Positions 50,260-63,885 of a stretch of 64,000 bases of DNA are shown one piece after another. The notes under the pieces were generated by a model. That model was given only the letters and a program-made list of their open reading frames with translations. It was not told the origin of the DNA and did no database searches. Made by a program: the position numbers and the translations under genes. Position 1 is the first letter of the stretch, and the number at the start of each line of letters is the position of its first letter. The DNA is taken from the NCBI RefSeq assembly GCF_910592395.1, contig NC_088320.1:2480001-2544000 (forward strand). The letters run 5' to 3'. This stretch comes from Lineus longissimus. Taxonomy: Eukaryota; Nemertea; Pilidiophora; Heteronemertea; Lineidae.

Positions 50260-53200
50260 ATGGCTCCGTTTCCAGAACTCACCGAAAATGAAAAGAAACT
50301 TCTCGAAAGTATCAATGCAGGTAAGAATAATGGGGGTTAAATCCTATCCAAAATGATATGTCTGAATACCAGGCATGTTTTAATGTCCAGGTTTTAGATA
50401 GTATTGATTTATGTTCTTCACGAATCGGCTCGATACTATGGACGCTTTGTAAAAATGTTTCGACGATGCTCTTGCATATGCAGAGACTGGTGCACCAATA
50501 TTTCGCCAGGCCCCCAATAAAATGTTTCGGCCTCTACGTTGTAATACCTTCATTTTCTTTCAGGGAAGCTTGATGCTGTCAAGAGGCTCCTTGGTGAACC
50601 AGGGGTGAAAATAGATTGTCTTGATGGGGTAAGATTAAGGGCTATTGACGTTGGCCGTTTTTGTCCAGGAAGATATTTTGTAAAGTCTAAAGATGGTTTG
50701 TTCCCCAACTGCAAGTGGTATAGACGTATATCCGGCAAAGAACCTATAAATACAGTTTGTGTACGTATGGATTTTAAGCTGAAAAATTGCTGGGAGAAGG
50801 CAGTATGGGACTGGGAGCACTCCTGAGCAGGGAGCAAATCAGGGTAAGATTCATCTTTACTTCTCAAATCTTATCTTCCTATTGTTGTCTTCCAGAGTGG
50901 TATGACTCCCCTCCAGCATGCTGCTTACCGGGGGAAATTTGACATCTGTGAACTCCTGCTTGCCCATGGGGCTGATGTCAACTCGCTCTTCCATGACCAA
51001 GGTTACACTACCCTTATGTTTGCTGCCATATCAGGTTGGTAAAAATGTTATCAATATTGTCGCTCGTGTGGTATCAAGATTAAACATCCATCTGAAAGGA
51101 GGAAATATAATCTAGAAGTGGTCAGGAAATATCATTTGGAACTCTCTCTCCACAGGTCACCAGCGAGTTGTAAAGCTACTGCTAGACAATGGAGCAAGGA
51201 CCGGACTCGTCAATAAAGTTGGACGTACCGCGTCCCAGATGGCTGCTTTTGTTGGGCAGCATCACTGTGTCTCGCTTATCAATAACTTCTTCTCTCGGGA
51301 GGACGTCGATTACTACACCATTCCACATGGTTTGGAGAAGGAAGCCAAATTACCTGCCTCGCTTGCTTCCCCATTACACAATATGATCCTGATGACCAAT
51401 CTGAATCCAGTTGGAGTACGTATGAGTGAAGTTTGCCTAATGTCATTTATTCAGTCTTCACCGATGTATAACCCTTGCTTGGGCTGCAAGTGGCTTAGGA
51501 CGCCTACATTTGAAATTAGAATTAATTGAACATGAGGGAAATCTACATTACTTCAATGACGGACGTAAACTGGACCATTTTGGACTCAAGAATGAAGCAA
51601 TTTGCAATGAAATTTGATTCCACATTCCAGGGTGACAGGTTCATTGTTGATCTGAGCTCTTAACTTCGTTCATACCCTATGTAGATTTGAAAATACGTCT
51701 TAATTCAAATTTTCAGATTACCATGTACCTCCAAGAGCATGGTGTGTTGCTGCAAGATGCCAAGAAGGTGTGTAAAGTCCTTGAACTCATCTGTGAGAAG
51801 GGTATGAAGACGGAAGGGGACACAAATGACTTCATCTCAATAAAGATGCATTATATGGCTCATATTCTCCGACAGTGTGAGAAAACATTCGAGAGCAAAA
51901 GGTCACTCGACCCCTGGATTAAAAGGTATGTACCAGTTATAAAACAAAGTTCAAGTTTGGCTGTTGTTCCTGATCAGATTGCTTCGACAGCCCAAAATCT
52001 TCTGCTCGATATTGAGGTAGAAAAAGCACTTGACCTGCAAACCCCTGGAATGCACAGATCAGATTCTGCTCAGACCTATACTGTATACACGGACGTAGTC
52101 CATTAAATTTGAAAAAAATATTTTATCTTTCCAGTTTGATCAAAGGACGCGATAGTGATGGATTCCCTGAAACACAAGAGATGTTTATCCGTGATTGCAT
52201 AAAGAAGTATCCATATCCAGAGTCGTGTATTTTGCAACATATGGCAAAACAGATCGCCCCAGTCAAAGTGGTAGGTATGAAATGCGAGGATTTGTTCATT
52301 CTGTTCTTTCTATTCATAGAACACCTTATTTCTGAAGGTTTTTAGTTCAGCTTTGTTTCGTGAGGAATTCCTTTACCTGCTTCAAATAAAATGGTGTGAC
52401 TATTGACTGGATTCATTCTGAGTCATACATTTTCAATGCTTTACAACTTTCAAATACAATATGCTCAGGAAGTTGATGTCGCACCAAGTATTTTGCTGTC
52501 CTGGATCACATTTGGGAGTAACTTGACAATTCACCGATATTTATCTACCGTGTCTTTCTATTTCCAGGGTGGTTCCCCCACTGCTCTGAACGTACTTGAA
52601 GCGAGCGTTAACGGACCCCACATGGCATCGGAGGAAGACAAACTGTGTACAACCTGTGGTAAAAGAAAAGCTGAGAAGAAATGTTCCAAGTGTAAAATGG
52701 TTAATTACTGTAACCAGAACTGCCAAAAGTTACACTGGGGCACACACAAGAAGCAGTGTGATTATCTAGCCGGTAAGTTGACCTGCTCAATGCTCAGAAT
52801 CCCTTGCATAGAGGTGATAACGCCATTCGGGGCTGGGTCCAGAAATCTTGGGAAGGGGCCGCCACCCTGCTGGTTTTAGGGTGAATCTAACAAAATCCTG
52901 GTGATTTTCAAAGCATTTTCTAAAACATTGGGGTGCACCAAGTATCTGCATGTGCGATTCATGGTCATGTTTCATCATTTTCCAGTCCAGTTTGAGAAGC
53001 TAGAAGTTGAAAGAAAAGCGATGGAAGAAGAGGACAAACGGAAGAGGGAAGAGAAGGCGGAACAGGAGAGAAAGCGGGCTGAAGAGCATAAAAAAGCTTT
53101 AGAAGGTCAGTAATGGTTCTTCCGGGTTTGTCAACTCAATATTTCATTTTCTTTAGTAGCATAGTTTCCAACCAAGAACTCTGATTTTGTCCTGAAATGA

Positions 53201-53463
53201 CCCTCTGATTTTTCTTTGTTTCAGAAGCAGAAGCAGCTGGCACTCTCGAAACATTTAACGAGGCTGATGATAAGAACGAATTGTGCAACCCTGAAAAGTG
53301 CATTGAAAATCCTGAGGCAGTTGGTACTTCTGGAGACGTAGGGGCCGACATGAACCTAGTGCATAAACCTGGAGCAGACTCAGCAAGCTCCATGGCAATG
53401 CAAGCTGAGGTAGAGTCTGGGGTGTCGGATCTCTTAAAAAACCTCAAGACTGGACTCCAGTGA
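50260..53463 (+). CDS. ANKMY2: Ankyrin repeat and MYND domain-containing protein 2
   Basis: In vertebrates ANKMY2 helps adenylyl cyclases reach cilia and so affects Hedgehog signalling; the role here is inferred. Exons: 50260-50320, 50564-50628, 50896-51034, 51156-51415, 51717-51925, 52135-52270, 52568-52772, 52986-53105, 53225-53463, all in frame, 477 aa (human 441). Ankyrin repeats span about 20-115 ([20 protein letters not shown], then a second with YTTLMFAA, and [14 protein letters not shown]). The MYND zinc finger has all eight ligands in order: C317, C320, C329, C332, C338, C342, H350, C354. A charged Glu/Lys-rich segment (about 360-397) predicts a coiled coil, followed by an acidic tail. 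The start has a good context (AAGATGG). Confidence 0.95.
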
Positions 53464-53673
53464 ACTTTCAAGCTCATATGATACTTGTATTACTATGAAG
53501 ATTGGGAAAAGTTCTGCAACTACTTCCTCGCAAAAAACAGTTCAAATGCCCACAAGAAGACTTCATTCAATTATTAACCAGTAGTTCCACCCTGTTGAGT
53601 CGATAGTCTGTCCGTAGATCTGAGATGCTTCCCCATGTCAGACCCAACTGCTTAAAACTGCCATTCATAAGTA

Positions 53674-53679
53674 AATAAA
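53674..53679 (+). terminator. Candidate poly(A) signal of ANKMY2
   Basis: AATAAA 211 bp after the ANKMY2 stop. A second AATAAA lies near 54930, so a longer 3' end is possible. Confidence 0.45.
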
Positions 53680-54214
53680 GGAAAGGGTTGCTGGCACTAT
53701 GGAAGGTCGGTTTAAACTGGCTGTTCCTAAATTATACATTTTTTGTCGCCTTCTGGAAGGAGAATGTCACCAGCATCCTTGGCCAGAATACATGTACATG
53801 TTCAATTCTCTTGCTCTTCCAAACATACTGATTTCCAAAGAAATATTCCAAACTTGCATACTCTTAAAAGTGAGGCTGGACCTAATGTGCATCGAATGAC
53901 TGTTAGACTATTTATTGTTTATTTGTTGATGAAAGTGCTAATCTGAATTGCAAAGCTGGGGCTGAAACCTCTTTGCAGCACAAACTTCATGTATACTCCT
54001 TCAAGGACTTCGATTCGAGACCACAGTCGGCAGAAGTTTGAACAAACGTCTTCAGTTACTTATGCGCATGTATAACTGGATACAAAATCTGAACTTCTGC
54101 CAGTGGTGACGCTGAGTCCAAGTCCTCAATGGATTATTATGTTGGTCATCAGTGTATGTTGTAAAAACTTATGTTTTGTCTAGAAATATTTGCTTACTGT
54201 CCCTTTAACACCTT

Positions 54215-54594
54215 CAGCGCCGAACCACGTCGATCTACGTGGCCCAAATCCCCCCTCTTTGAGCTGGTTATCGGAGTCTCATGGACTTCATGTAAGAACT
54301 ACGCTAACGCCATCTTCAGGACAAGGTGGGAACTGAAGACACAAACGGTCTTTTCAGTTCCTACCGTGTCCTGAAGATGGCGATGGCGTAGTTCAGAACT
54401 TTAAATGACTTCATGAAAGAACTACGCCATCTTCAGGGCAAGGCAGGAACTGAAGACCATTGCTTGTCTTTTCAGTTCCCACCTTGCCCGGAAGATGGCG
54501 ATGGCGTAGTTCTTTCATGAAGTCCATGAGACTCCGATAACCAGCTCAAGGGGAGGGGGATTTGGGCCACGTAGATCTACGTGGTTCGGCGCTG
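54215..54594. mobile_element. Nested foldback element with two internal hairpins
   Basis: Outer inverted ends (cagcgccgaaccacgt ... acgtggttcggcgctg) with arms of about 75 bp enclose two tandem hairpins, about 54295-54392 and 54425-54530. Each hairpin is built from gaactacgc..gccatcttcag and its complement ctgaagatggcgatggcgta. Folded, a strand would give a three-way junction. The two inner hairpins are duplicates of one another. No clear target duplication beyond TT and no coding. Confidence 0.75.
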
Positions 54595-55993
54595 TTCTGT
54601 TTATGTAATGAACACAGCTTGTTAAATTGGGATTGTCTGATCCAATCTATGCTTAATAACAATCATATGGGTTTGGGGAACATTTGGGTGCAACAGAAAT
54701 TGTGTTACAACTAGCTACATGTCATCAAAGAGAATGGGTCAACTTCACAAAACTAAAAATGGTTTCTTCATGCCTAATTTGATCCTTTTCGACAGTCACA
54801 GTTACCCCACAGCAGAGATATATGTTTGTTAATGTGCATGCTCACTCACTACCACTTGCCTCATGAGAGATGTTTATGTTTGAATGTTGAGAGATGTCCA
54901 CCTGTCTTTATATGTGATGGTTCAAACTAATAAAGATATTATTGGATGTTTATAACTTTGGAATTTCTTTGTTTTTGATTGAAAGGTCAGATTTTGGTGT
55001 ATTTTGTCTTCACTGAGACTCCCAGTGCATGGCTATGATCTGCTCAACTGATTTTCAGCCCAATGCGATTTTCAAGATACAGAATTCCCCCCCCCCCCCT
55101 CCCCTTCAACTGGTGGAGGGATTCATACTGGTGATAAACCATTCAGTGAGAACGGAGGAAAAACCAACAAAAACCAACTGGACTGACGCCATGGAACAAG
55201 TAATCTGGACTTATTGACTTCAGCAATCTTTTTCTAGGCTCTTATTCCATTCATGAGGAAGAAGACCCTGAAGTTCACGATGATTGTATGTAAACAAATC
55301 CACGTGGTTTTCCCAGCGTGGTGATCTATTTTTGAGTGCGCGTAATTTATGATAATAAGCAAACCGCTAAAGAATGGTCACATGACGATTCTGGGAATTC
55401 CCATTTTTGAACCAGGAAGTGAATTGAAACTTTTTAATGGTTCAAGAATATCCCTACCAAATCACGGTAATAATGAATTCCAAAGATTAGATTCCATCTG
55501 ATTATGGTTTTATGACTTTAGACATGTACTTGTGACAGTTGTCACCTTGATCTTTTGCATTTTTGTGGACTTTTTGGGAAGACCACTCGACTCGCAGAAC
55601 AAACTTCCTGAACCTTTTCATTGACTGTAGTGTTGAGACAAGGCTTGCCCAAGCCCATCATTTCTCGATTTCTTGTGAAAAGCCTCTATTCGTACTATTC
55701 CTGATGTGCCTAGCCTAGCCATCAAAAGTTCCACTAAACTTCTATTCTAAGGTCTAGGTCAGGATCATGATGGCTCATTCTTCGATCGAGAGGAGTGCAT
55801 TCCTCGACCTTGTGCCAAATTCCGATGGTGGTAAGATATCTGGGTTCCAGACAAAGAAAAGGCAAAAGCTTTAGCCTATGTAGGCTAGCCATTGATTTGC
55901 CCACATCTGTGCATGTCCTTGTTGATTTTTCAACGCAGATGAATTCCCAATTTTCAAATAATTCTAACGCATTTGATCCCTCCTTCAGACACC

Positions 55994-58900
55994 ATGGATC
56001 TAAGCTCCTATGGCTTCGTGGATACAACCAGTGTGGACGAATCGGACGCCTCGTCTGTGCCAAGCACACCCGGAGCGATGAATCTGACGCCGAAAATAAT
56101 GACAGGTGACCAATGCTGCCACCACTTCCAATCGCAGAATGTCTTCACGTCGGAACATGAGCCTCTCGTCCTTTGTGCTACAGATGATCAGGTATGTATG
56201 ATGTGGAAGAATTCGTTTTGGGAAGTGCGGTGCGGTTATTGGAAGGTTGTGGGTTTGTGGCTCAGCCAGTGCCACTCGGTAGAAAGTATTTCGAGTGCCA
56301 ACTGCATCTGTAGGTTTTCGGGCATATGAGGGGAATATAAGAAGCAGTTATGTGTTTCTGAGTGGATCCTGAACAACTTTTGCTCTCCAAAGGGGTTGCA
56401 GACCTATAGCGCCAACCCCTACCACTGAACCCAACTATCTGCATTTTCTCCTGGGCAATGAGTAGAAAAAACATTAAGGAGGATTAAACATATAGACAAA
56501 TAACAGAGAAAAAAGGAGTGGGAGTACCAGAGTTATAATTGCCAAATGGAGTTGGTTTGGTGCCAATGATCAGTGTGGTTTTTCCACGTTGCAGGTATTC
56601 TTGGCGACACACATGGCCAATGGTAACTGCCAGATTGAAGTGAGGTGCATGAGCGACCCTGGGTGTCCCGTACTTCACACATTCCCAACGATCACACCCG
56701 TCAAGTCCATCATTTACAACAAAGAGGGTAGGTAGCGACTTCTTAAAGGGAGGGTATAGGGGATGAGTCAGATTGGTCTGATTGATTGAGTCACACCAAG
56801 TTGCCGATTGGGGTCTAGCCTATCTCACTGGTAAGAGGAATATAACCACCTCACTTTTGGTTGATTATGTTGAGCACAACGTGTTTGTACTTTTAGGTCA
56901 GTACATAGCAACCCTTGAAGAGAAAATCCGAGGCACCCAAAGGGATACCTTCTCTCATATATACCTCCATTGGGATATCAGTGGCGACGACCAGCCACTC
57001 AAGGCACGAGTTGCGGGGAGAATCACTGACCTTACGGGGCATTCTGACCGCATGAACTCTATTGAAGTCATCGAGATTCTCACCAAACGGGGACCGAATT
57101 GTATCGCGTGTTGTGAAAAGACGGGAAATATCGCAATATCATGGGGCAATTCGGTGTCAATTTTTAAATATATCGTGAAGATGTTCAACAATGAGCAGTA
57201 CAAAGATTTCATTCGAATCATGGAGATCGATTTCAATTTCAAGACAAAAAAATGCTGTTTGAACGAAAACGTTCTTGCGGTTTGTTCAAATCATACGATG
57301 CAGGTCATTAGGATTAACTTGAGCGAGAGAGTCCCGCGGTATCATAGCGAGGCTGTGAGCCAATATGAATCACAGCAACACGACGCAGAGTATTCAGCGG
57401 ATAGCATGTTTGCGGGGTTTGAGAAAGTTCCGTCGATTTGTCGAACTGATTCCATTGATTTTGGTGGGAAGTTTGTCTCGGATGATTACGTGATCGTTGA
57501 CGAGGCAGCAACAACTTGGACGTTTGTGGATGAAGATCCCAAGGCTACTGATCAAGGAATAGGTACGTGGAACTCCCCAAGGAATGTTGGCTTTCTTGTC
57601 AGCTATGCTCAGTATAATATGAATATATCGGTATGAAAACTTGAAAAACCTGAACAAGGGAATTGAGCTGAAGTTTGGTTGTAAAAACGTATTTTGTACA
57701 TTGCTGTAGCTTTTCTTAATTCTTGCTAATAATAAACTAAAATGAAACAGCCTAAAAGTTAGTAACGGTCATTTGAAGTTGCAATATATAACTATCTGCC
57801 CACTTTTATATTGACTCATCCAGAAAATTGCCTTTTGAAATGAAGATTCAATAAATAATTTCATATAGCTTTTGTGACTTGCATAGTTGACACCTGTATC
57901 CAGTTTACACCAACTGACCCTTTATTTTAACGCCTTGATTTTCCATACCCGATTCCTGTTTTACGTGTTCATGTATGTTAAATCTATAGCTACCCCCCCC
58001 CCCCATAGCAGGTCTTTGAATCACTTCTGATACATGCAGCAATCAAAAGGCCTGGTATGGGGGACGCTTGTGGTCTTTGCCTTTCTAATCTGCATCGCTT
58101 TTTCTAACTCCTCTTGCCTGTGTTTCTGTCTCCCAACCATCTATCTCCCTGTGTTCGTTCCAGACTCTGTCCGTCCTCCCAGCATAAAACGCACAGTCCA
58201 TGTTCCAGGTCAATTATTGCCGAAGACGGTCCATCTTCCGACGCTCCAGGCGGCAGTGGAGTCAGACGCATTGAAAAGTCAGCATCTCCCACTGGAAGTC
58301 CTTGGTCCTCGGTCCTATATTCCAGGACAGGATGCAAAGATCAATATCAAAGGTAAAATATATGCGTTTGACAAAAAATTCTGCAGCTGTGGTGATGGAT
58401 TGGCCAGAAAAAGTCATTGTGAGGGTAATTGATCACGTTCCACGTTGAAACGTCCTGCAAATAATGACATTTTGTTAGCTTATTGAAGACCTAAAGGAAC
58501 GAAGGAGTCACAATGCCAAGAACCGAAACTGGTGTCCATCTCTTTTCGTTTCAAACAGCCACTAGAGTAAAGGTAGACCAAGATGTCAGTCCAGTTTGAG
58601 ATAGCATTTGGGAATATGTGGCCAATGGCAGTAAAGCTGTAACACTTTACATCAATCTTTTTCAGACGAGGACATCAGTATGAACTTCGAATCCAGCATC
58701 ACTACCCTGGTCTTCAGGAGGTTAACGACACTCACGGACAATGCGTTACACACAATTCAGTTGCTGCCTGTTTATGCTCCTGGTGGGTCCGAAATGGTTG
58801 TAGTCCGAAATTTATCGTATTCAGATCTCTACCCAAAGTTCATGATTTTGGTGTACATTGCACTTAACGTTTTGCCGTAATATGATATGTCTTGTTACAG

Positions 58901-61900
58901 AGTCGATGGATCCATCTTTATCGAAGCGAGGCTTGAGGTCCCTGAACCCACTGAAGTCTGTTTACTTCGACAAGCTGGTCAGCTTGTGCTTCTTTGTGAG
59001 CAATGCAAAGCGCGGATATGTTTACAATCTTCTTGGGGAGGTGAAGCTACTCTGCTGCTATCCATATGCTGAACCCACTCAAAACGTAAGGCTTTGTGTG
59101 GATATCTGTGTTTATATAGAGCTCATATTGTCGCTTGTAATCATACTGTCACTTCTTACCTGTTACTTCTCAATATTTGAAGCATTTCTGATAGATTCAA
59201 TTCATGAAAGCAAGTGCGGTTAAAGTGCCTTGCTCAGGGACAGAAAGATGAAACAGTATTGTCCCATCTGCGACGCGACCCCATGACCTCCAACCCTGGC
59301 GCTCTAACCACTATGCCACTTGACCCACTGATCTATATTTTGCTTCCAGGTTGCCCTGACGGACACACTCGTTCACACAGTGACCAATAAAGGTCTCCTC
59401 ACGTACACTGGCAGACACTTTGTGCCAGCGCTCTATAAATTGAAGAATTTCGACAATATTGAAACGGTGAGTGCTCTTACTTATGGCTGAGAGGATTGCC
59501 TCTGGAAGAAGTACATTATTTCCTCTTCCAATTAATCATCCCAAAGCTTGAAAGGGGATTGATATAGTTGAGACTGTTTGATCATGTTCAGGAATATTGA
59601 AGCAAGGGAGGGCTGGGCACCATTTCGTATCATATTTGTCTTGTCAATATAGTGCTCTCACTTAGCTAGAATCCCCAAGGTTCTTCATTGACTTGAACCT
59701 ACCTGTTTTATCTTTATATTCCACAATGCAGACGTGTCCTTCCCCAGACCTTGATGTCTGCCTCTTCGGTACACAGCCTTTCATCGGCATCCAGAGTGTC
59801 TGCCTCACAAACAGCCATGTGGTTTTACTCACCAAGGTGCAGCATGAAGACAACAGGTTGGTACAAGTCTATGCTTAGTCTATGCACTTTGCTATGGCAG
59901 ACCAGTGTTTCAGTCCTATGGGTCATTAACCATGCCACGAGGGGCCAAAATACCTGCCTTATGATGTCATAACACAGTGCACTGCGATGTATGGTGTTAT
60001 TTCATGTTGCGAATGAAGCCAGAGAAAGCCATTGAGCCAACCGGATAGCAAAAGGAACGTCCGCTAGCTAAGAGAATTCAATGCAGTTCGTTTTCTATTT
60101 CGTCATGTATTTTCAGTGATGAAGACTACAGCTGGAGCATGTACGCCCTGAAAAGTTCCATGATTGTTGCCCTGTGTGCTGAAGTGGTGAGTAGCCAGTC
60201 GGCCAAGGATCCGGCCTCATTGGGGAGTTGTTGTTGAAACGAGCTATTTGCCTGGACACTCGCTCATTTCACTACCTCCTTGTCTGAAGTCCTGACTGCA
60301 CTGACTTGCAATAGTCTGTGTCACTTCTCAAAATAGGTTTTCATATCTGTGAATAGTTGCGTTATTTTAACAATGAATTCCCAATTTCTCTGTCAATTGG
60401 TGAAACAGCAGTTGATATTCAGGGAGATTTAGCAAGACATCACACTCGTGTACGCCAATTTTTCTTATACTATTTATCGATGATCGTTTTGTCCACCATT
60501 ATTTGCTAGCATGAGTTGACCTCCACCCTCCGTCACATGAGTCCAGCAGATCATGTTCACCTTCTACAAGAGTCGCAGCTCCTGATCCAGTATGCTATGT
60601 TACACGGCCTTGAGCAAGAAGAGATTGAACAGATGTTCAAAACGTGTTGCACCATGTTGGGAGATTACTACGCAATGTAAGTTTAAGCCTTTAAAGGTAG
60701 AGCAATATTGGTTTAAAGTCAATGAGATTATCAACTTTTCCTTCTGTTTACTCTCTCACCTCTTCTCTCTTATTTCTAACCAAAGTAAGAAGCACTGGCC
60801 TCAGGTGAAGTAATCTTCAAATATTTTCTCTCTGTCACAGGCCAGACCATGAAGACTGGACATTGACCGTGCCATATTATAAGATGGCAGGGATGACGGT
60901 GCCTGAAGTCATCAAGCGGCATTATGCAATGTTCGTCGGCACTGGAGGAATGGAGGTAAGTTGAAAACATGTTGTGGGCTTGGGCAAGTAACTTTACTTA
61001 GTGTATGCTATAGAAAATGATGAGCGAAAGACATTTAAGTCCTAATCTTTGGTGTCACTGCTTGGGTTGCAGTATTTTATGAACTGGGGCACGTGAACCC
61101 ATTATGGGGCTGTGGGCAAGACGTCAATCAATATATTTCTTTTTCTAGTTTGAGGATCTCCGCTCCTTAGAATTTGGGGAAGGCCTCGTGGCATATCTTG
61201 TTCACGTCTTATTTGAGGCTGGTGATCCATTCACCCTGGAAGAGAACCTCGGAGACTTTGTTTTGGCAGCGATAGCATCAAAGTGCCCCCAGAGACTGGC
61301 AGAGGTCATTGCAGTCTCCAGGTTAAAGGATTTCTCCGATGGTAAGGAGGCGGTCTTCTTCTGTCCTTCTTTGATGAATCAACCAAAGGAAAGCAATTTT
61401 GTTTGACTCCTCCGAAGTTTGTTGGCATCACATATGGCTGCTCCGCCTGCGGTTCATTTAACTTCAGCATGATATTTGACCAAAAGCTTGGCTGGTATTG
61501 ACATTTTTTCCAAAGTTAATCGTGTGTCTTCATCTGAACTTTTATCATTTTGCTTCAGTGCATGCTGAGATAATACTTGCTGAATTGATGAGTAAACCGA
61601 CAAAGACAGTTGCGTCTGCTCTACAAAAGCTTGTACGGGCTGTTTTGAAGTTGAGGCTTGGCGAGCCAAATGATGCCAAAATTATGTTGACATCCATGTC
61701 TAAGGTAAATAGAGGACTTGATGTAATTTATATGGTATGGAATACTCAAAATGGTGTTTATTATGAACAAAGTTCAGAGATTAGGACGGCATACATGTGT
61801 CATCTCTTTGAAAAACTAACCAAAATCAACATTTTCAACACTGTTTTTTTTTGGCCACCCAACATAAGAACAAGCCAATACCTGTGAAAAACACAGATCT

Positions 61901-63427
61901 TTGAGGTTTTATTATTTCTTTACCCTGTACTTTCTTCTTCCCAGACTGACATTGTCTCTCTCTGCACCACTCATCACCAACTACTTCATGAGAATCTCTC
62001 AAAATGGACCGATCTGGCACAACTCCTGCGTTCACTTCATCGAGCAGCATTCACCAAAATCTTAGTGAACCTCCTCGACAAAAAGACCATCGGTTTGAAC
62101 AATACCGTGGAGTTGCTACAAGGACCTGAAGAGGGCGCTGGTAGTAATGGCCATGTCAGAGAATACCTTGAAGCTGTCTTAGCCTGCGACTCAAGAAAGT
62201 TCTGGTTTACTGATGCGGCGGTGAGTATTGTACTGTAGAGAAATTGTTCCTAAAGTGAACAAATAAATGCCCTGGGCCAGATTAGACCTATGAAACATAC
62301 TGGCCTTTTGGCAATCAACCACTACGCGCCCAAAAATCCTTGATATTAAGGATAAGGTATGGGAGAAAATATTTCCAGTGCCATCAAAGAAGATTTATAG
62401 TAATTAGAATAAACAAAAGACTTGTGCCATAATCTCATAATTTGTTTGTTGCAGGGCATGTTGAGTAAGATCTATCTGTCCAATCTCAGGTCCCAGGAAC
62501 CACCGGCAATGCGTTCACCAGAGAAATCTCATTCTCATCTAGTAAGTGTGCACCTAGGCCTACTCTCACCAAGCTCAATTTACTAGCCGAACTTTATCAA
62601 ATACTGTAAACAGCCGAAATTCCCCTGACATTGTGGGTTCAAAATTGTCATGGTCACGGATATATCCCTTGAACCTTTCGGCAAGTCATTATACCATGAT
62701 TGCCATATCTTTGAATGAGCTGTGCACCACCGAGATCCCTACCGGTACATGATTGTTACGCTACTCGGCTGATGTTAAGAATGTCAGTTAGCTTGTATTC
62801 TCCTTCCTGGCTGAAGACAAAGTCACTTTGTCTGTAACAAGTAACCCCTGTTCTTTTTTAGCCAAAAGGAAATGGGCATTTTGGGAAGCGCCACCTCTGG
62901 CTGAATGAGTTACCACCATTCACGGGTCCTGACTGCATATCACGTCCATGTCTCTATCTCCGCTCGTCTGTGAGGTCATCGTCACCTCCTAAACCGTCCT
63001 CGTCTGCAGAGACGTGTACATGCTGCTGCTGCAATGAGGATCTTCTTAAGTTACAGGTAATCATGCAAGAATCGCTTGCTTAAATGTAAACGTGTTGTAA
63101 ATGTATGCCCTATAAACTGAAAGGGGATACTGTAAGCTTCTGAGTGTACACCAACAATACATAGATATAACACGTCTCCCTGTACACTCTGGCACATATT
63201 TGGTTTTTTTTCAGTCTCTCGTCTGCTCCTGCCATGCTTCCAGTTCCCTCCTCCATGATGTGTTATATGACCTTGGAGAGTCTGTAGAGGTCAAGGGAAG
63301 AGACTCATTACAGATCCTGTGTTTGGCTCAGACCGACCCATTGAGCACAACTGATAAAATATTACAGACATTTCCTCTGGTGCTGCCGCAGTTTTCTAAG
63401 CAGATGCTAGGTGAAGACAGCCATAAG
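55994..63427 (+). CDS. HPS3: BLOC-2 complex subunit HPS3 (3' end beyond the window)
   Basis: HPS3 with HPS5 and HPS6 forms BLOC-2, which delivers cargo to lysosome-related organelles. Exons: 55994-56191, 56595-56727, 56897-57562, 58164-58352, 58666-58782, 58901-59085, 59350-59466, 59732-59856, 60117-60186, 60510-60676, 60841-60955, 61149-61341, 61559-61704, 61945-62220, 62455-62541, 62862-63056, 63215-63427; 1064 codons, frame kept at every junction. Recognised by N-terminal propeller blocks (IACCEKTGNIAISWG), HTIQLLPVYAPG, LDVCLFGTQPFIGIQ, LTVPYYKMAGMTVPEV and the late EDLLKLQSLVCS, then VLPQF where the human protein nears its end. Human HPS3 has 1004 aa, so only a short C-terminal part should be missing. 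Start ACACCATGG gives about 36 extra N-terminal residues; M36 aligns better with the usual start. Exon 16 has a Cys cluster (CTCCCC). Confidence 0.9.
59205..59335 (-). repeat. tRNA-headed SINE in HPS3 intron 6
   Basis: On the minus strand: an A-box-like tggcatagtggttagagcg, a degenerate B-box, then gtttcatctttctgtccc and tgagcaaggcactttaac. The last phrase is widespread in SINEs of marine animals. Confidence 0.65.
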
Positions 63428-63449
63428 GTATATAGATATAAAACAAATA

Positions 63450-63672
63450 TGTGACTCGCTCTACCAAAACTAGGCGCTTGTCGCATCTGAACTCGACAGG
63501 TTGATACGGACTTGTTGTTCATTTCCCTATTGTAGACCTTTTGTGAAATCTATTACAAACTGATTTGGTCTCATTTCACAAAAGGTCTACAATAAGGAAA
63601 TGAACAACAAGTCCGTATCAACCTGTCAAGTTCAGATGCGACAAGCACCTAGTTTTGGTAGAGCGAGTCACA
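63450..63672. mobile_element. 223-bp long-hairpin MITE, copy 2
   Basis: Same family and length as 34026-34248, with TA on both sides (63448-63449, 63673-63674). It begins 22 bases after the 5' splice site of HPS3 exon 17. The two arms remain almost perfectly complementary over about 100 bp, so a transcript through this intron would form a long hairpin near the donor. Confidence 0.8.
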
Positions 63673-63885
63673 TATAAGCTTTGAGGTGGTGACCTTCAGT
63701 TAGGTAACAAACATTGGCTGTTTCCGTCTCCAGGTAGAATACCAGAGAACTACCAGGGGACCTTGGGATGACTCTATTGGGGTTGTCACACCAATTACCA
63801 ACAACTTCTTCAAAGTTAAGCCTACACATTTTTGAAAAGGATGATTCTGCAAAACTTCAATCGAAGGCTTGAGTTTATATGAGTA

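Larger units (their letters stand above)
53464..55993. other. Intergenic region ANKMY2-HPS3
   Basis: Holds the ANKMY2 3' UTR, a complex foldback (54215-54594) and C-runs near 55088. The ccttcag ending at 55988 looks like an acceptor, so a 5' untranslated exon of HPS3 probably lies here, but I could not locate it. Confidence 0.5.
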
